Source of the DNA: Pseudomonas umsongensis
Lineage (GTDB): Bacteria; Pseudomonadota; Gammaproteobacteria; Pseudomonadales; Pseudomonadaceae
DNA: 64,000 bases
NCBI RefSeq assembly: GCF_002236105.1
Contig: NZ_NIWU01000003.1
Span: 188,501 to 252,500 of the forward strand
Direction of reading: 5' to 3'
Shown: in pieces, positions 1-9,171 of the stretch
Numbering within the stretch: the first letter of the stretch is position 1
How the letters are laid out: every line of letters starts with the position of its first letter
The notes under the pieces: model-generated
Database searches by the model: none
Seen by the model: the letters and a program-made list of their open reading frames with translations, nothing else
What the model was told of the DNA's origin: nothing
Translations under genes and position numbers: made by a program

Positions 1-2
1 CG

Positions 3-2060
3 AAGGACGCCATCACGCCGGCCTGGATGCAAGACGCCGGCAAGCCGTTGATGATCTCCCTGGAAGAGCAGAACCAGGTCGCGATGCGGGTTTCCGACAA
101 GGGCCAGGCACTGTTCTTCGACATCGACAGTGGTGTCGAACTCAAGCGCGTCGATCTGCCGATCCCGGCCGGTGCCAGCGTGACGTCCATCGGTGACGAC
201 CAGCCAGGTCACCCACTGGTGGCGGTGGGCTTGTCCAACGGCCAGGCCATGGTGTTCCGCCACACCTACAAAGTCAGCTACCCGGACGGCAAGAAGACCA
301 TCTCGCCAGCCATTGAATACCCGTATGGCGAATCCCCGATCACGCTGAACGAGGCGGGTGGTGCGCTGGAACACGTCAGCCTCAACGCCAACGATTCGAC
401 CCTGATGCTGGTGGGTTCTACCGGTTCGCAACTCAATGTTTTGTCGCTGACCAGCGAAGAAAACATGATGACAGGCGAAATCACCAGCGAGCAGAAGCGC
501 ATCGATCTGCCGCAGATGACCGAGCCGGTGAAGAACATCTTCGTCGACCCGCGTCAGCAGTGGCTGTACGTGATCAACGGTCGTGCCCAGGCCGACGTCT
601 TCAGCTTGCGTGACAAGAGCCTGAACGGTCGCTACAAACTGCTGGAAAACGGTGAAGCCGAAATTACCGCCAGTACCCAGCTCGTAGGCGGCATCTCGCT
701 GATCCTTGGCGACTCCAAAGGTGGTCTGGCCCAGTGGTTCATGGCCCGCGACCCGGATGGTGAGCAGCGCCTGAAGCAGATCCGCACCTTCCAGATGGGC
801 ACCACGCCCATCGTTGAAATCACCGCCGAAGAGCGCCGCAAGGGCTTCGTCGCCCTCGACGCCTCGGGCAAGCTCGGCGTGTTCCACAGCACCGCACACC
901 GTACCCTGCTGGTCGACCAGGTGGTCGAAGGCCAGGGCCTGTTCGGTCTGTCGCCACGGGCCAACCGCGTGATCGTGGAGGCCGGCGGCAAGTTGCAACC
1001 GTTGCTGCTGGACAACCCGCACCCGGAAGTGTCGTGGAGCGCGTTGTGGAGCAAGGTCTGGTACGAGAACTACGACGAGCCTAAATACGTCTGGCAATCG
1101 ACCGCCGCCAACACCGACTTCGAACCCAAGCTGAGCCTGTCGCCGCTGACCTTCGGTACCCTGAAAGCCGCGTTCTACGCCATGCTGCTGGCCGCTCCAC
1201 TGGCCGTCGCCGCGGCGATCTACACCGCGTACTTCATGGCTCCGGGCATGCGCCGCAAGGTCAAGCCGGTGATCGAGCTGATGGAAGCGATGCCGACGGT
1301 GATCCTCGGTTTCTTCGCCGGTCTGTTCCTCGCCCCTTATGTGGAAGGGCATCTGCCGGGCATCTTCAGCCTGCTGATGTTGCTGCCAATCGGCATCCTG
1401 GTCGCCGGTTTCACCTTCAGCCGACTGCCGGAATCGATTCGCCTGAAAGTCCCTGACGGCTGGGAAAGTGCCCTGCTGATTCCAGTGATCCTGTTCGTCG
1501 GCTGGCTGTCGTTGTACATGAGCCCGTTCATGGAGAACTGGTTCTTCGGCGGCGACATGCGCATGTGGATCTCCCACGACCTGGGCATCACCTACGACCA
1601 GCGCAACGCCCTGGTGGTCGGCCTGGCCATGGGCTTCGCAGTCATCCCGAACATCTACTCCATCGCCGAAGACGCCGTATTCAGCGTGCCGCGCGGCCTG
1701 ACCCTGGGCTCGCTGGCCCTCGGTGCAACGCCGTGGCAGACCATGACCCGCGTGGTGATCCTCACCGCCAGCCCGGGCATCTTCTCGGCGCTGATGATCG
1801 GCATGGGTCGTGCGGTCGGCGAAACCATGATCGTGTTGATGGCCACCGGTAACACCCCGGTCATGGAAATGAACCTGTTCGAAGGCCTGCGTACCCTGGC
1901 CGCCAACGTCGCGGTGGAAATGCCGGAGTCGGAAGTCGGCGGCAGCCACTACCGCGTGCTGTTCCTCTCGGCGCTGGTGCTGCTGCTGTTCACCTTCGTC
2001 ATGAACACCCTCGCGGAACTGATTCGTCAGCGTCTGCGCAAGAAATACTCGTCGCTTTAA
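3..2060 (+). CDS. pstC: Phosphate ABC transporter permease PstC (5'-truncated by window)
   Basis: Inner-membrane permease subunit of the high-affinity phosphate importer PstSCAB. The reading frame is already open at base 3, so the true start lies upstream; 685 residues are visible. The first ~380 form a large soluble, beta-rich region, an extension typical of Pseudomonas PstC and absent from the ~320-residue E. coli protein. The last ~290 residues form the transmembrane permease domain. Its cytoplasmic coupling loop is visible (GSLALGATPWQTMTRVVIL, followed by a conserved GRAVGETM segment), which docks on PstB. pstA follows after 15 bases on the same strand, so the two are surely co-transcribed. 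The promoter and probable Pho box are outside the window. Confidence 0.95.
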   Translation, partial: KDAITPAWMQDAGKPLMISLEEQNQVAMRVSDKGQALFFDIDSGVELKRVDLPIPAGASVTSIGDDQPGHPLVAVGLSNGQAMVFRHTYKVSYPDGKKTISPAIEYPYGESPITLNEAGGALEHVSLNANDSTLMLVGSTGSQLNVLSLTSEENMMTGEITSEQKRIDLPQMTEPVKNIFVDPRQQWLYVINGRAQADVFSLRDKSLNGRYKLLENGEAEITASTQLVGGISLILGDSKGGLAQWFMARDPDGEQRLKQIRTFQMGTTPIVEITAEERRKGFVALDASGKLGVFHSTAHRTLLVDQVVEGQGLFGLSPRANRVIVEAGGKLQPLLLDNPHPEVSWSALWSKVWYENYDEPKYVWQSTAANTDFEPKLSLSPLTFGTLKAAFYAMLLAAPLAVAAAIYTAYFMAPGMRRKVKPVIELMEAMPTVILGFFAGLFLAPYVEGHLPGIFSLLMLLPIGILVAGFTFSRLPESIRLKVPDGWESALLIPVILFVGWLSLYMSPFMENWFFGGDMRMWISHDLGITYDQRNALVVGLAMGFAVIPNIYSIAEDAVFSVPRGLTLGSLALGATPWQTMTRVVILTASPGIFSALMIGMGRAVGETMIVLMATGNTPVMEMNLFEGLRTLAANVAVEMPESEVGGSHYRVLFLSALVLLLFTFVMNTLAELIRQRLRKKYSSL

Positions 2061-2075
2061 GAAAGGTAGAAGTCT

Positions 2076-3746
2076 GTGAAACAGAACTCCCTGAAAGGAT
2101 GGTTCAAGAGCGGCGCCCCGGGCGTCTGGATCAGCGGTGGCGCGGTGTCCATCGCGGTCATCATGACCATTGGCCTGCTGGCGGTGATTGCCGTGCGCGG
2201 CCTGGGTCACTTCTGGCCGGCGGACCTGATCCACGCCAGCTACGACGTGCCGGGCCAGGCCAATCATTTGGTCATCGGCGAAGTGGTGCAGAAGGAAGAA
2301 GTGCCACGTGCGCGTTTGAAGAGTGCCGGCCTGCCGGTGCCTGAGGACGGCCCGGAGTTCATGACCCGCGAGCTGATCAAGGTCGGCAACCGTGACCTGA
2401 ACGGCACCGATTTCACGTGGATCGTCGGCGAGTGGCTGACCAATCAGAAAACGCCGGTCGAATTGATGGCGCTTGAGCGTCGCGAGTGGGGCAATTTCTA
2501 CGGCTACCTGGTCAACGTCAAACAGGACGGCAAGGTGATTGCCGAAGGCGAGGCTGCATGGCCCGAGCTGCAGGCGCGGATCAACCGCGTGAATCAGCTG
2601 GCTGCCCAGCTCAAGACCCTGGAGAAGTCCGACATCGGCGCGATCAACGCCGGGTTGGAACGCATCCGCCTGCACGGCCGCAAACTGGAGCTGGACGGCA
2701 AGCTCGACGCCGCTGCGCAAGCGGACATGGAATCCGAGCGCGCCGAGCTCAATGCCCGTTATCAAGACATCGAGGCCCGTCTGGGCGATCTGCACGCGCA
2801 GTTCAACCGCGACAGCCTTACTGCCCGCGATGCCAACGGCAAGGAAATCGAAATCAGCCTCGGCAAAGTGGTTCACGCCTACCAGCCGAACGCCATGGGC
2901 ACCTTTACCAAGATCGGTTTCTACTTCAGCAAGGTCTGGGAGTTCCTGAGCGACGACCCGCGTGAAGCGAACACCGAAGGCGGGATTTTCCCGGCGATCT
3001 TCGGCACCGTGATGATGACGTTGATCATGGCGATGATCGTGACCCCGTTCGGCGTACTGGCCGCGGTGTACCTGCGTGAATACGCCAAGCAGAACACCCT
3101 GACCCGGGTGATCCGCATCGCGGTGAACAACCTGGCGGGCGTTCCGGCGATCGTCTATGGCGTGTTCGGGCTGGGCTTCTTCGTCTACGTGCTGGGTGGC
3201 TCACTCGACCGCCTGTTCTTCCCTGAAGCCTTGCCGGCGCCGACCTTCGGTACACCGGGCCTGTTGTGGGCATCGTTGACCCTGGCGCTGCTGGCGGTGC
3301 CGGTGGTGATCGTGGCCACCGAAGAAGGCCTGGCGCGGATTCCTCGCACCGTGCGTGAAGGCTCGTTGGCCCTCGGCGCGACCAAGGCGGAAACCTTGTG
3401 GAAGATCGTATTGCCAATGGCCAGCCCGGCCATGATGACCGGCATGATCCTCGCCGTGGCACGCGCCGCGGGTGAAGTGGCGCCGCTGATGCTGGTGGGT
3501 GTGGTGAAGCTGGCGCCGTCGCTGCCGGTGGATGGTAATTACCCTTACCTGCACCTGGACCAGAAGATCATGCACTTGGGCTTCCACATCTATGACGTCG
3601 GTTTCCAAAGCCCGAACGTCGAAGCCGCGCGGCCGTTGGTGTACGCCACGGCGCTACTGTTGGTGCTGGTGATCGCGACGTTGAACCTGTCGGCCGTTTA
3701 TATCCGTAACCACCTGCGCGAGAAGTACAAGGCGCTGGATAGCTGA
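2076..3746 (+). CDS. pstA: Phosphate ABC transporter permease PstA
   Basis: Second permease subunit of the Pst phosphate importer, 556 residues with a GTG start. One membrane helix (about residues 17-43) precedes a long soluble insert. Within it, about residues 165-255 are rich in Leu, Glu, Arg and Ala and look like an antiparallel coiled coil. The permease domain starts near residue 310 and holds the coupling loop GSLALGATKAETLWKIVLP. The protein is roughly twice the length of E. coli PstA (~296) because of the insert, as expected in Pseudomonas. The 131-base gap to pstB holds a palindromic repeat, an unusual interruption within the operon. Confidence 0.95.
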   Translation: MKQNSLKGWFKSGAPGVWISGGAVSIAVIMTIGLLAVIAVRGLGHFWPADLIHASYDVPGQANHLVIGEVVQKEEVPRARLKSAGLPVPEDGPEFMTRELIKVGNRDLNGTDFTWIVGEWLTNQKTPVELMALERREWGNFYGYLVNVKQDGKVIAEGEAAWPELQARINRVNQLAAQLKTLEKSDIGAINAGLERIRLHGRKLELDGKLDAAAQADMESERAELNARYQDIEARLGDLHAQFNRDSLTARDANGKEIEISLGKVVHAYQPNAMGTFTKIGFYFSKVWEFLSDDPREANTEGGIFPAIFGTVMMTLIMAMIVTPFGVLAAVYLREYAKQNTLTRVIRIAVNNLAGVPAIVYGVFGLGFFVYVLGGSLDRLFFPEALPAPTFGTPGLLWASLTLALLAVPVVIVATEEGLARIPRTVREGSLALGATKAETLWKIVLPMASPAMMTGMILAVARAAGEVAPLMLVGVVKLAPSLPVDGNYPYLHLDQKIMHLGFHIYDVGFQSPNVEAARPLVYATALLLVLVIATLNLSAVYIRNHLREKYKALDS

Positions 3747-3768
3747 TTAGCAGCAGCAATTATTTCTA

Positions 3769-3840
3769 TGTGGGAGCGAGCCTGCTCGCGAAGCTTTTGG
3801 CGCCATTGATGGCCCCTTCGCCAGCAGGCTGGCTCCCACA
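3769..3840. repeat. REP-type inverted pair between pstA and pstB
   Basis: Two inverted GTGGGAGCGAGCCTGCTCGC-type arms face each other across a ~22-base loop; the right arm is slightly diverged (CAGCAGGCTGGCTCCCACA). The GTGGGAG ends point outward, the usual REPIN arrangement. It lies inside the pst operon and could form a stable hairpin in the pstCAB transcript. Confidence 0.85.
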
Positions 3841-3877
3841 AAAATTGAACCGAATTTGTTAGCACAGGGAGCCTCCC

Positions 3878-4711
3878 ATGCAGCACGAAGCACATACCCA
3901 CGGCATCAACATGTCGGCCCTGGGTCGCGACAAACAGAGCCTGAGCCTCGAGCAGGAAACCGTGGCCATCGAAGTGCCGGGCCTGAGCCTGTTCTACGGC
4001 GACAAACAAGCACTGTTCGACGTCAGCATGAACATCCCGAAACAGCGCGTGACCGCCTTCATCGGCCCGTCCGGCTGCGGCAAGTCGACGCTGCTGCGCA
4101 CCTTCAACCGCATGAACGACCTGGTGGACGGTTGCCGTGTCGAAGGCGCGATCAACCTCTACGGCAACAACATCTACCGCAAGGGCGAAGACGTGGCCGA
4201 GCTGCGTCGTCGCGTCGGCATGGTGTTCCAGAAGCCGAACCCGTTCCCGAAAACCATCTACGAGAACGTGGTCTACGGCCTGCGTATCCAGGGCATCAAC
4301 AAGAAACGCGTACTCGACGAAGCGGTTGAGTGGGCGTTGAAAGGCGCGGCCCTGTGGGACGAAGTCAAAGACCGTCTGCATGAATCGGCGCTGGGCTTGT
4401 CCGGTGGCCAGCAACAACGCCTGGTGATTGCCCGTACCATCGCCGTGGAGCCGGAAGTGCTGTTGCTCGACGAACCCTGCTCGGCACTCGACCCGATCTC
4501 GACGCTGAAAGTCGAGGAGCTGATCTACGAGCTGAAATCCAAGTTCACCATCGTCATCGTGACCCACAACATGCAACAGGCCGCGCGGGTTTCCGACTAC
4601 ACGGCGTTCATGTACATGGGCAAACTGGTGGAATTCGGCGACACCGATACCCTGTTCACCAATCCGGCGAAGAAGCAGACCGAAGACTACATCACCGGTC
4701 GTTATGGCTAG
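3878..4711 (+). CDS. pstB: Phosphate ABC transporter ATP-binding protein PstB
   Basis: ATPase subunit that powers PstCA-mediated phosphate import, 277 residues. The ABC signatures are complete: Walker A GPSGCGKST near residue 62, the signature LSGGQQQR, Walker B LLLDEPCSALDP, and a switch histidine in VTHNMQQAARVSDY. The ~30-residue polar N-terminal extension before the ABC fold is common in Pseudomonas PstB. It lies downstream of pstA across a REP element and 71 bases ahead of phoU, so a shared Pho-controlled operon is likely, with the REP possibly adjusting the PstB:PstCA ratio. Confidence 0.96.
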   Translation: MQHEAHTHGINMSALGRDKQSLSLEQETVAIEVPGLSLFYGDKQALFDVSMNIPKQRVTAFIGPSGCGKSTLLRTFNRMNDLVDGCRVEGAINLYGNNIYRKGEDVAELRRRVGMVFQKPNPFPKTIYENVVYGLRIQGINKKRVLDEAVEWALKGAALWDEVKDRLHESALGLSGGQQQRLVIARTIAVEPEVLLLDEPCSALDPISTLKVEELIYELKSKFTIVIVTHNMQQAARVSDYTAFMYMGKLVEFGDTDTLFTNPAKKQTEDYITGRYG

Positions 4712-4782
4712 TAAGCGGTTGTTGCTCACTAAACTGACGCTGCGGTCCACCGCACCTTACCGGACGCTCCAAGGACGCCAAC

Positions 4783-5544
4783 ATGATTAGTAAAGAAGGC
4801 CTTACCCACCACATTTCCGCGCAGTTCAACGCCGAGCTCGAGGAAGTGCGCAGCCACCTCCTGGCCATGGGCGGGCTGGTCGAAAAGCAGGTCAACGACG
4901 CGGTCACCGCGCTGATCGAGGCCGATTCCGGCTTGGCCCAGCAGGTGCGTGAGATCGACGACCAGATCAACCAGATGGAACGCAATATCGACGAAGAATG
5001 CCTGCGTATCCTGGCCCGTCGTCAGCCGGCGGCGTCCGACTTGCGTTTGATCATCAGCATTTCCAAATCGGTGATCGACCTGGAGCGCATCGGTGACGAA
5101 GCGACCAAGATCGCCCGTCGCGCCATCCAGCTGTGCGAAGAAGGCGAAGCGCCGCGGGGTTACGTCGAGGTTCGCCACATTGGCGACCAGGTGCGCAACA
5201 TGGTCCGTGATGCGCTGGATGCCTTTGCCCGTTTTGACGCCGACCTGGCCTTGTCGGTGGCGCAGTACGACAAGATCATCGACCGTGAGTACAAGACGGC
5301 CCTGCGTGAACTGGCGACCTACATGATGGAAGACCCACGCTCTATCTCGCGGGTCTTGAGCATCATCTGGGTACTGCGTTCGCTGGAGCGCATCGGCGAC
5401 CACGCACGCAATATCTCGGAGCTGGTGATTTACCTGGTGCGAGGCACAGACGTACGTCACCTGGGCCTCAAGCGCATGAAGGAAGAAGTTGAAGGAACCA
5501 GCGGCGAAACCGCTAATGTTCCGGGCAAATCTGACGATAAGTAA
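4783..5544 (+). CDS. phoU: Phosphate signalling protein PhoU
   Basis: PhoU couples the Pst transporter to the PhoR kinase and keeps the Pho regulon off when phosphate is plentiful. The 253 residues form two similar all-helical PhoU repeats. Each carries the acidic metal-binding pattern of the family, visible as DLERIGDEATKIARRA in the first half and SLERIGDHARNISELV in the second. The C-terminal ~25 residues are polar and probably disordered. It is the last pst operon gene and is followed directly by an intrinsic terminator. phoB-phoR lie about 5 kb away on the opposite strand. Confidence 0.96.
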   Translation: MISKEGLTHHISAQFNAELEEVRSHLLAMGGLVEKQVNDAVTALIEADSGLAQQVREIDDQINQMERNIDEECLRILARRQPAASDLRLIISISKSVIDLERIGDEATKIARRAIQLCEEGEAPRGYVEVRHIGDQVRNMVRDALDAFARFDADLALSVAQYDKIIDREYKTALRELATYMMEDPRSISRVLSIIWVLRSLERIGDHARNISELVIYLVRGTDVRHLGLKRMKEEVEGTSGETANVPGKSDDK

Positions 5545-5560
5545 GATTGCCCAATTAAAG

Positions 5561-5588
5561 CGCCCGGCCTATTGGCCGGGCGTTTTCG
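5561..5588 (+). terminator. Intrinsic terminator after phoU
   Basis: A 9-bp GC-rich stem (CGCCCGGCC / GGCCGGGCG) with a TATT loop is followed by TTTT, 17 bases after the phoU stop codon. It closes the pst-phoU operon. Confidence 0.9.
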
Positions 5589-5624
5589 TTTGGGGGTCGC
5601 CGGGATTTTTTAAAGGGGTTGTGG

Positions 5625-6521
5625 ATGAGTAAGGTCAGTGTGTTGGTCGTGGACGATGCTGCGTTCATTCGTGACCTGGTGAAGAAATGCCTGCGCAACT
5701 ATTTCCCGGGCATGCGCATCGAAGACGCGGTCAACGGCCGCAAGGCGCAGTCGCTGCTGGCCAGGGAGGCATTCGACCTGGTGCTGTGCGACTGGGAAAT
5801 GCCAGAGATGTCCGGCCTGGAGCTGCTGACCTGGTGCCGCGAACAAGACAGCCTCAAAGGCATGCCATTCGTGATGGTGACCAGTCGTGGCGACAAGGAG
5901 AACGTCGTCCAGGCGATCCAGGCCGGCGTTTCCGGCTACGTCAGCAAACCCTTCACCAACGAGCAACTGATCACCAAGGTCAAGCAGGCGCTGCACAAGG
6001 TCGGCAAACTCGACAGCTTGATCAGCGTGGCGGCGACCAAAACGATCTCGGCATTTGGTAACGACACCCTGAACGCATTGACCAGTGGCAAGCCTGCCGT
6101 GAGTGCTCCGGCGCCCGCGGCAGCATCCCCAGGGTTGCTCAACAGCCCACCGGTCAAGGCTCCGGTGGCTGCTACTGGCGGCGGTGGACGCGGCCAGGGT
6201 CAGCTGCGGCTGCCCAACGGCATCCAGCCGTGCGTGATCAAGGCGCTGAGCCTCAAGGAAGCGCTGCTGGTGGTCAAGCGCACCGACAGCCTGCCGCAGG
6301 TCCTCGACAGCGCCGTACTGGATCTGGAGCAGGGCGAGAGTGCCGAAGTGGCCCGCCTCAATGGCTACCTGCACGCTGTGGTGGCCCACGAGCCCAAGCC
6401 CGACAGCGACTGGCTGCAGCTGACCTTCCGCTTTGTCGATCAGGATGCGCAGAAACTCGACTACATTTCGCGATTGATCGCTCGTGGTACGGCGCAGAAG
6501 CATTTCATTCCTGGCGCTTAA
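5625..6521 (+). CDS. Response regulator with C-terminal PilZ-like domain
   Basis: 298-residue cytoplasmic regulator. The ATG at 5625 is preferred over the in-frame TTG six bases upstream because AAGGGG sits seven bases before it. Residues 5-125 form a receiver domain with the acidic pair D10-D11, phospho-acceptor D56 (LCDWEMPEMSG), T86 and K108 (SKPF). An Ala/Pro/Gly linker (about 145-190) leads to a C-terminal ~100-residue domain resembling PilZ in its hydrophobic pattern and ending YISRLIARGTAQKHF. I cannot see the RxxxR or DxSxxG motifs that normally bind c-di-GMP. No cognate kinase adjoins it, so its role is not predictable; it is likely a stand-alone transcription unit between a terminator and a REP. 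Confidence 0.82.
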   Translation: MSKVSVLVVDDAAFIRDLVKKCLRNYFPGMRIEDAVNGRKAQSLLAREAFDLVLCDWEMPEMSGLELLTWCREQDSLKGMPFVMVTSRGDKENVVQAIQAGVSGYVSKPFTNEQLITKVKQALHKVGKLDSLISVAATKTISAFGNDTLNALTSGKPAVSAPAPAAASPGLLNSPPVKAPVAATGGGGRGQGQLRLPNGIQPCVIKALSLKEALLVVKRTDSLPQVLDSAVLDLEQGESAEVARLNGYLHAVVAHEPKPDSDWLQLTFRFVDQDAQKLDYISRLIARGTAQKHFIPGA

Positions 6522-6527
6522 GACCGC

Positions 6528-6593
6528 CTTCGCGAGCAAGCCCGCTCCCACAGGGTTTGCGCCGACCTGTAGGTGCGAGCTTGCTCGCGAAGA
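6528..6593. repeat. REP pair, inward-facing
   Basis: TTCGCGAGCAAGCCCGCTCCCACA and GTAGGTGCGAGCTTGCTCGCGAA are arranged with the CTCCCACA / GTAGG ends facing inward, the reverse of the usual REPIN polarity. The second arm has lost a G in the GTAGGAGC core. Confidence 0.75.
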
Positions 6594-6696
6594 GGCCCTC
6601 GAAATCACCGTACATCCATCTGAACATCTGCCGACTTCACAGGTCCATTGCGCCTGCTAGGCTCAATCCCAAACCTGAATCGACAGAATCCCGCCC

Positions 6697-7593
6697 ATGT
6701 TCGCGCGCCTACTGTTTTTCTGTGGTCTTTTCATCGCCTCGACTTCGGCCATGGCAGTGACCATCTACAAGTCCACCGACGCCAGTGGCGTGGTCTCCTA
6801 CAGCGACCGCCCCACGAAAGGCTCCAGCGTGTTCACGTTCCGCGATCGCATGGTCGAGAACCTCGAGCGTCAGGTGTACCTCGTGATCATGAAAAAGGAC
6901 GGCGTGGACAGCGTCTACGTTCGCAATGACCTGTATGCGCCGGTCGAAATCGAATTGAGCTTTACCGGGTTGAACAACGTCAGCGGTGCACCGAGTCGTC
7001 CCATTCGTCGGGTAATGCCATTGCGAAGCAGCATTCGCCTGGCACAGCTCACGCCGACCAGGGCCGGGCGGCCGCTCGCCTACCTTCCCAAGTTCGAATA
7101 TTCCCTGGGCGACCCCGAAGGCGCTGCCGTGGCCTACCGATACCCGTACCCCTGGCGTGGCGGACCGTTTCGCGTGAGCCAGGGCGCCGAAGGCCAATAC
7201 AGCCACTTCGGCCCGAGGAATCGCTACGCCATCGACATCGCCATGCCGGAAGGCACGCCGATCATTGCCGCGCGGGGCGGGATCGTGGTGAAGACCGAAA
7301 ACGGGCAGACCGGGCGCGGTACCGATCCGTCGGGCAATTTCGTGCGGGTGCTGCATGATGACGGGACGATGGGCGTGTACCTGCACCTGCAAAAAGGTTC
7401 GGTCAGCGTGCGCGAAGGGCAGCGGGTCGTCGTGGGCAGCCCGCTGGCGCTGTCGGGCAATACCGGCAACAGCAGCGGGCCGCATCTGCACTTCGTGGTG
7501 CAGCGCAATACCGGCATGGGGCTGGTGTCGATCCCGTACCAGTTCAAGCAACCGATGGGGGCGTTACCCAACTTCGCGCTGGGCAAACAATAA
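6697..7593 (+). CDS. Secreted M23 (LytM-type) peptidase with DUF4124 N-terminus
   Basis: 298-residue envelope protein, probably a peptidoglycan endopeptidase or a regulator of one. A Sec signal peptide (MFARLLFFCGLFIASTSAMA) is followed by a short DUF4124 module (VTIYKSTDASGVVSYSDRP). The M23 fold covers about residues 165-280. The zinc ligand pattern looks complete: H and D in SHFGPRNRYAIDIA and HLH in SGPHLHFVV, so a catalytically active enzyme is likely. It stands alone between two REP elements. The substrate bond cannot be read from sequence. Confidence 0.88.
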   Translation: MFARLLFFCGLFIASTSAMAVTIYKSTDASGVVSYSDRPTKGSSVFTFRDRMVENLERQVYLVIMKKDGVDSVYVRNDLYAPVEIELSFTGLNNVSGAPSRPIRRVMPLRSSIRLAQLTPTRAGRPLAYLPKFEYSLGDPEGAAVAYRYPYPWRGGPFRVSQGAEGQYSHFGPRNRYAIDIAMPEGTPIIAARGGIVVKTENGQTGRGTDPSGNFVRVLHDDGTMGVYLHLQKGSVSVREGQRVVVGSPLALSGNTGNSSGPHLHFVVQRNTGMGLVSIPYQFKQPMGALPNFALGKQ

Positions 7594-7612
7594 TGCGTTG
7601 ACTGATCTGACG

Positions 7613-7680
7613 CCTTCGCGAGCAGGCTCGCTCCCACATTTGAAATGCATTCCAATGTGGGAGCGAGCCTGCTCGCGAAG
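7613..7680. repeat. REP pair, inward-facing
   Basis: CTTCGCGAGCAGGCTCGCTC and its inverse are separated by ~20 bases with the CTCCCACA ends inward. The left arm is preceded by TTGACTGATCTGACGCC, which resembles the interior of complete REPINs elsewhere in the window, so this looks like two half-elements abutting. It also lies between two convergent genes. Confidence 0.85.
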
Positions 7681-7707
7681 GGATCGACTCGGCTCTGGAT
7701 CAGCCCA

Positions 7708-9048
7708 TCAATCGAGCATCAACACCTTGGCCAGCACAATCTTCGGTCCCTTCATCTTCTTGATGATGATGCGCAGGCCTTCGACTTCCAGCACTTCTTC
7801 CTCTTCAGGAACGCGCTTGAGGCTTTCATAGACCAAACCTGCGAGGGTTTCGGCTTCAACGTGGTCCAGGTCGATACCCAGCAGGCGCTCGACCTTGAAC
7901 AAGGGCGTATCGCCCCGTACCAGCAGCTTGCCTGGCTGATAAGCGAGGATGCCGCGTTCGGCCTTGCGGTGTTCATCCTGGATATCGCCCACCAGCACTT
8001 CCAGCACGTCTTCCATGGTCAGGTAGCCGATGATGTTGCCGTCGGCCTCTTCGACCACGGCGAAGTGCGAGCCGCCCTTGCGGAACTGCTCCAGCAGCTG
8101 CGACAACGGCATGTGCCGCGACACGCGCTCCAGCGGGCGGGTCAGTTCGGCCAGGTTGAACGACTCGGGAATGTGGTCCAGGGCCGCCAGCTCCAGCAGC
8201 AGGTCCTTGATGTGCAGCAGGCCGACGAACTCCTGGCGCTCGCTGTCGTACACCGGGTAACGGCTGAACTTGTGGCGACGGAACATCGCCAGGATTTCCT
8301 TGAGTGGCGCGTTGAATTCCAGGGTCACCAGGTCTTCGCGGGAGTTGGCCCAGTCGACCACTTCCAGTTCGCCCATTTCCACGGCCGAGGCCAGTACGCG
8401 CATGCCCTGGTCGCTCGGGTCCTGTCCACGGCTGGAGTGCAGGATCAGTTTCAGTTCTTCCCGGCTGTAATGGTGCTCGTGGTGCGGGCCGGGTTCGCCT
8501 TGCCCGGCGATGCGCAGGATCTGGTTGGCGCTGGCATTGAGCAGGTAAATGGCCGGGTACATGGCCCAGTAGAACAGGTACAGCGGCACGGCGGTCCACA
8601 GCGACAGCAGTTCGGGTTTGCGGATGGCCCAGGATTTCGGGGCGAGTTCGCCGACCACGATGTGCAGGTACGAAATGATGAAGAACGCGGTGAAGAACGA
8701 CACGGCCTTGACCACTTCGGCCGAATCGACGCCCACGGCACTCAGTACAGGCGCCAGCAGGTGCGCGAACGCAGGTTCACCGACCCAGCCCAGGCCCAGC
8801 GAGGCGAGGGTGATACCCAATTGGCACGCCGACAGGTAAGCATCGAGCTGACTGTGCACGGTGCGCAGGATGTGTCCACGCCAGCCGTGCTGCTCAGCGA
8901 TGGCTTCGACCCGGGTCGAGCGCAATTTGACCATGGCGAATTCCGCCGCAACGAAAAAGCCGTTGAGCAAAACCAGGATCAGAGCAAAAAGGATCATGCC
9001 GAAGTCGGCGAATATTGTTGCGAGGGTCAAGCCAGGGGAAGGGTCCAT
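7708..9048 (-). CDS. CNNM/CBS/CorC_HlyC membrane protein (hemolysin C family)
   Basis: 446-residue inner-membrane protein of the CorB/CorC/HlyC family, linked to magnesium and cobalt export or resistance. The N-terminal ~190 residues form a DUF21/CNNM domain with several membrane helices, beginning ILFALILVLLNGFFVAAEFAMV. Two CBS domains follow (about 210-340), with YPVYDSERQEFVGLLHIKDL and GYLTMEDVLEVLVGDIQDE. The C-terminal ~80 residues are the CorC_HlyC transporter-associated domain. The old name hemolysin does not imply toxin activity. It is transcribed toward the M23 peptidase gene and is not obviously in an operon with phoR; 123 bases separate them. Confidence 0.9.
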   Translation of the reverse strand: MDPSPGLTLATIFADFGMILFALILVLLNGFFVAAEFAMVKLRSTRVEAIAEQHGWRGHILRTVHSQLDAYLSACQLGITLASLGLGWVGEPAFAHLLAPVLSAVGVDSAEVVKAVSFFTAFFIISYLHIVVGELAPKSWAIRKPELLSLWTAVPLYLFYWAMYPAIYLLNASANQILRIAGQGEPGPHHEHHYSREELKLILHSSRGQDPSDQGMRVLASAVEMGELEVVDWANSREDLVTLEFNAPLKEILAMFRRHKFSRYPVYDSERQEFVGLLHIKDLLLELAALDHIPESFNLAELTRPLERVSRHMPLSQLLEQFRKGGSHFAVVEEADGNIIGYLTMEDVLEVLVGDIQDEHRKAERGILAYQPGKLLVRGDTPLFKVERLLGIDLDHVEAETLAGLVYESLKRVPEEEEVLEVEGLRIIIKKMKGPKIVLAKVLMLD

Positions 9049-9171
9049 GATGGAGTTTTGCGGGTTCCGTGTAATCGAATGAAAAGAAAAAAGTGCACCT
9101 GAAAGGCAGGCACAAGTCAGCCAATGTAGCGGCTGACCGTGAAATTGCCTAGTGGCGTGTGCTGGCCGGTA

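Noticed and set aside
7708..9048. A true hemolysin from the HlyC-like family name
   Set aside because: CNNM, CBS and CorC_HlyC domains are those of metal-ion transport-related proteins; the name is historical.
7645..9102. 485-codon open frame on the plus strand opposite the CorC/HlyC-type gene
   Set aside because: It is the antisense shadow of a well-recognised family protein in high-GC DNA, is rich in His, Gln and Arg, and has no family features.
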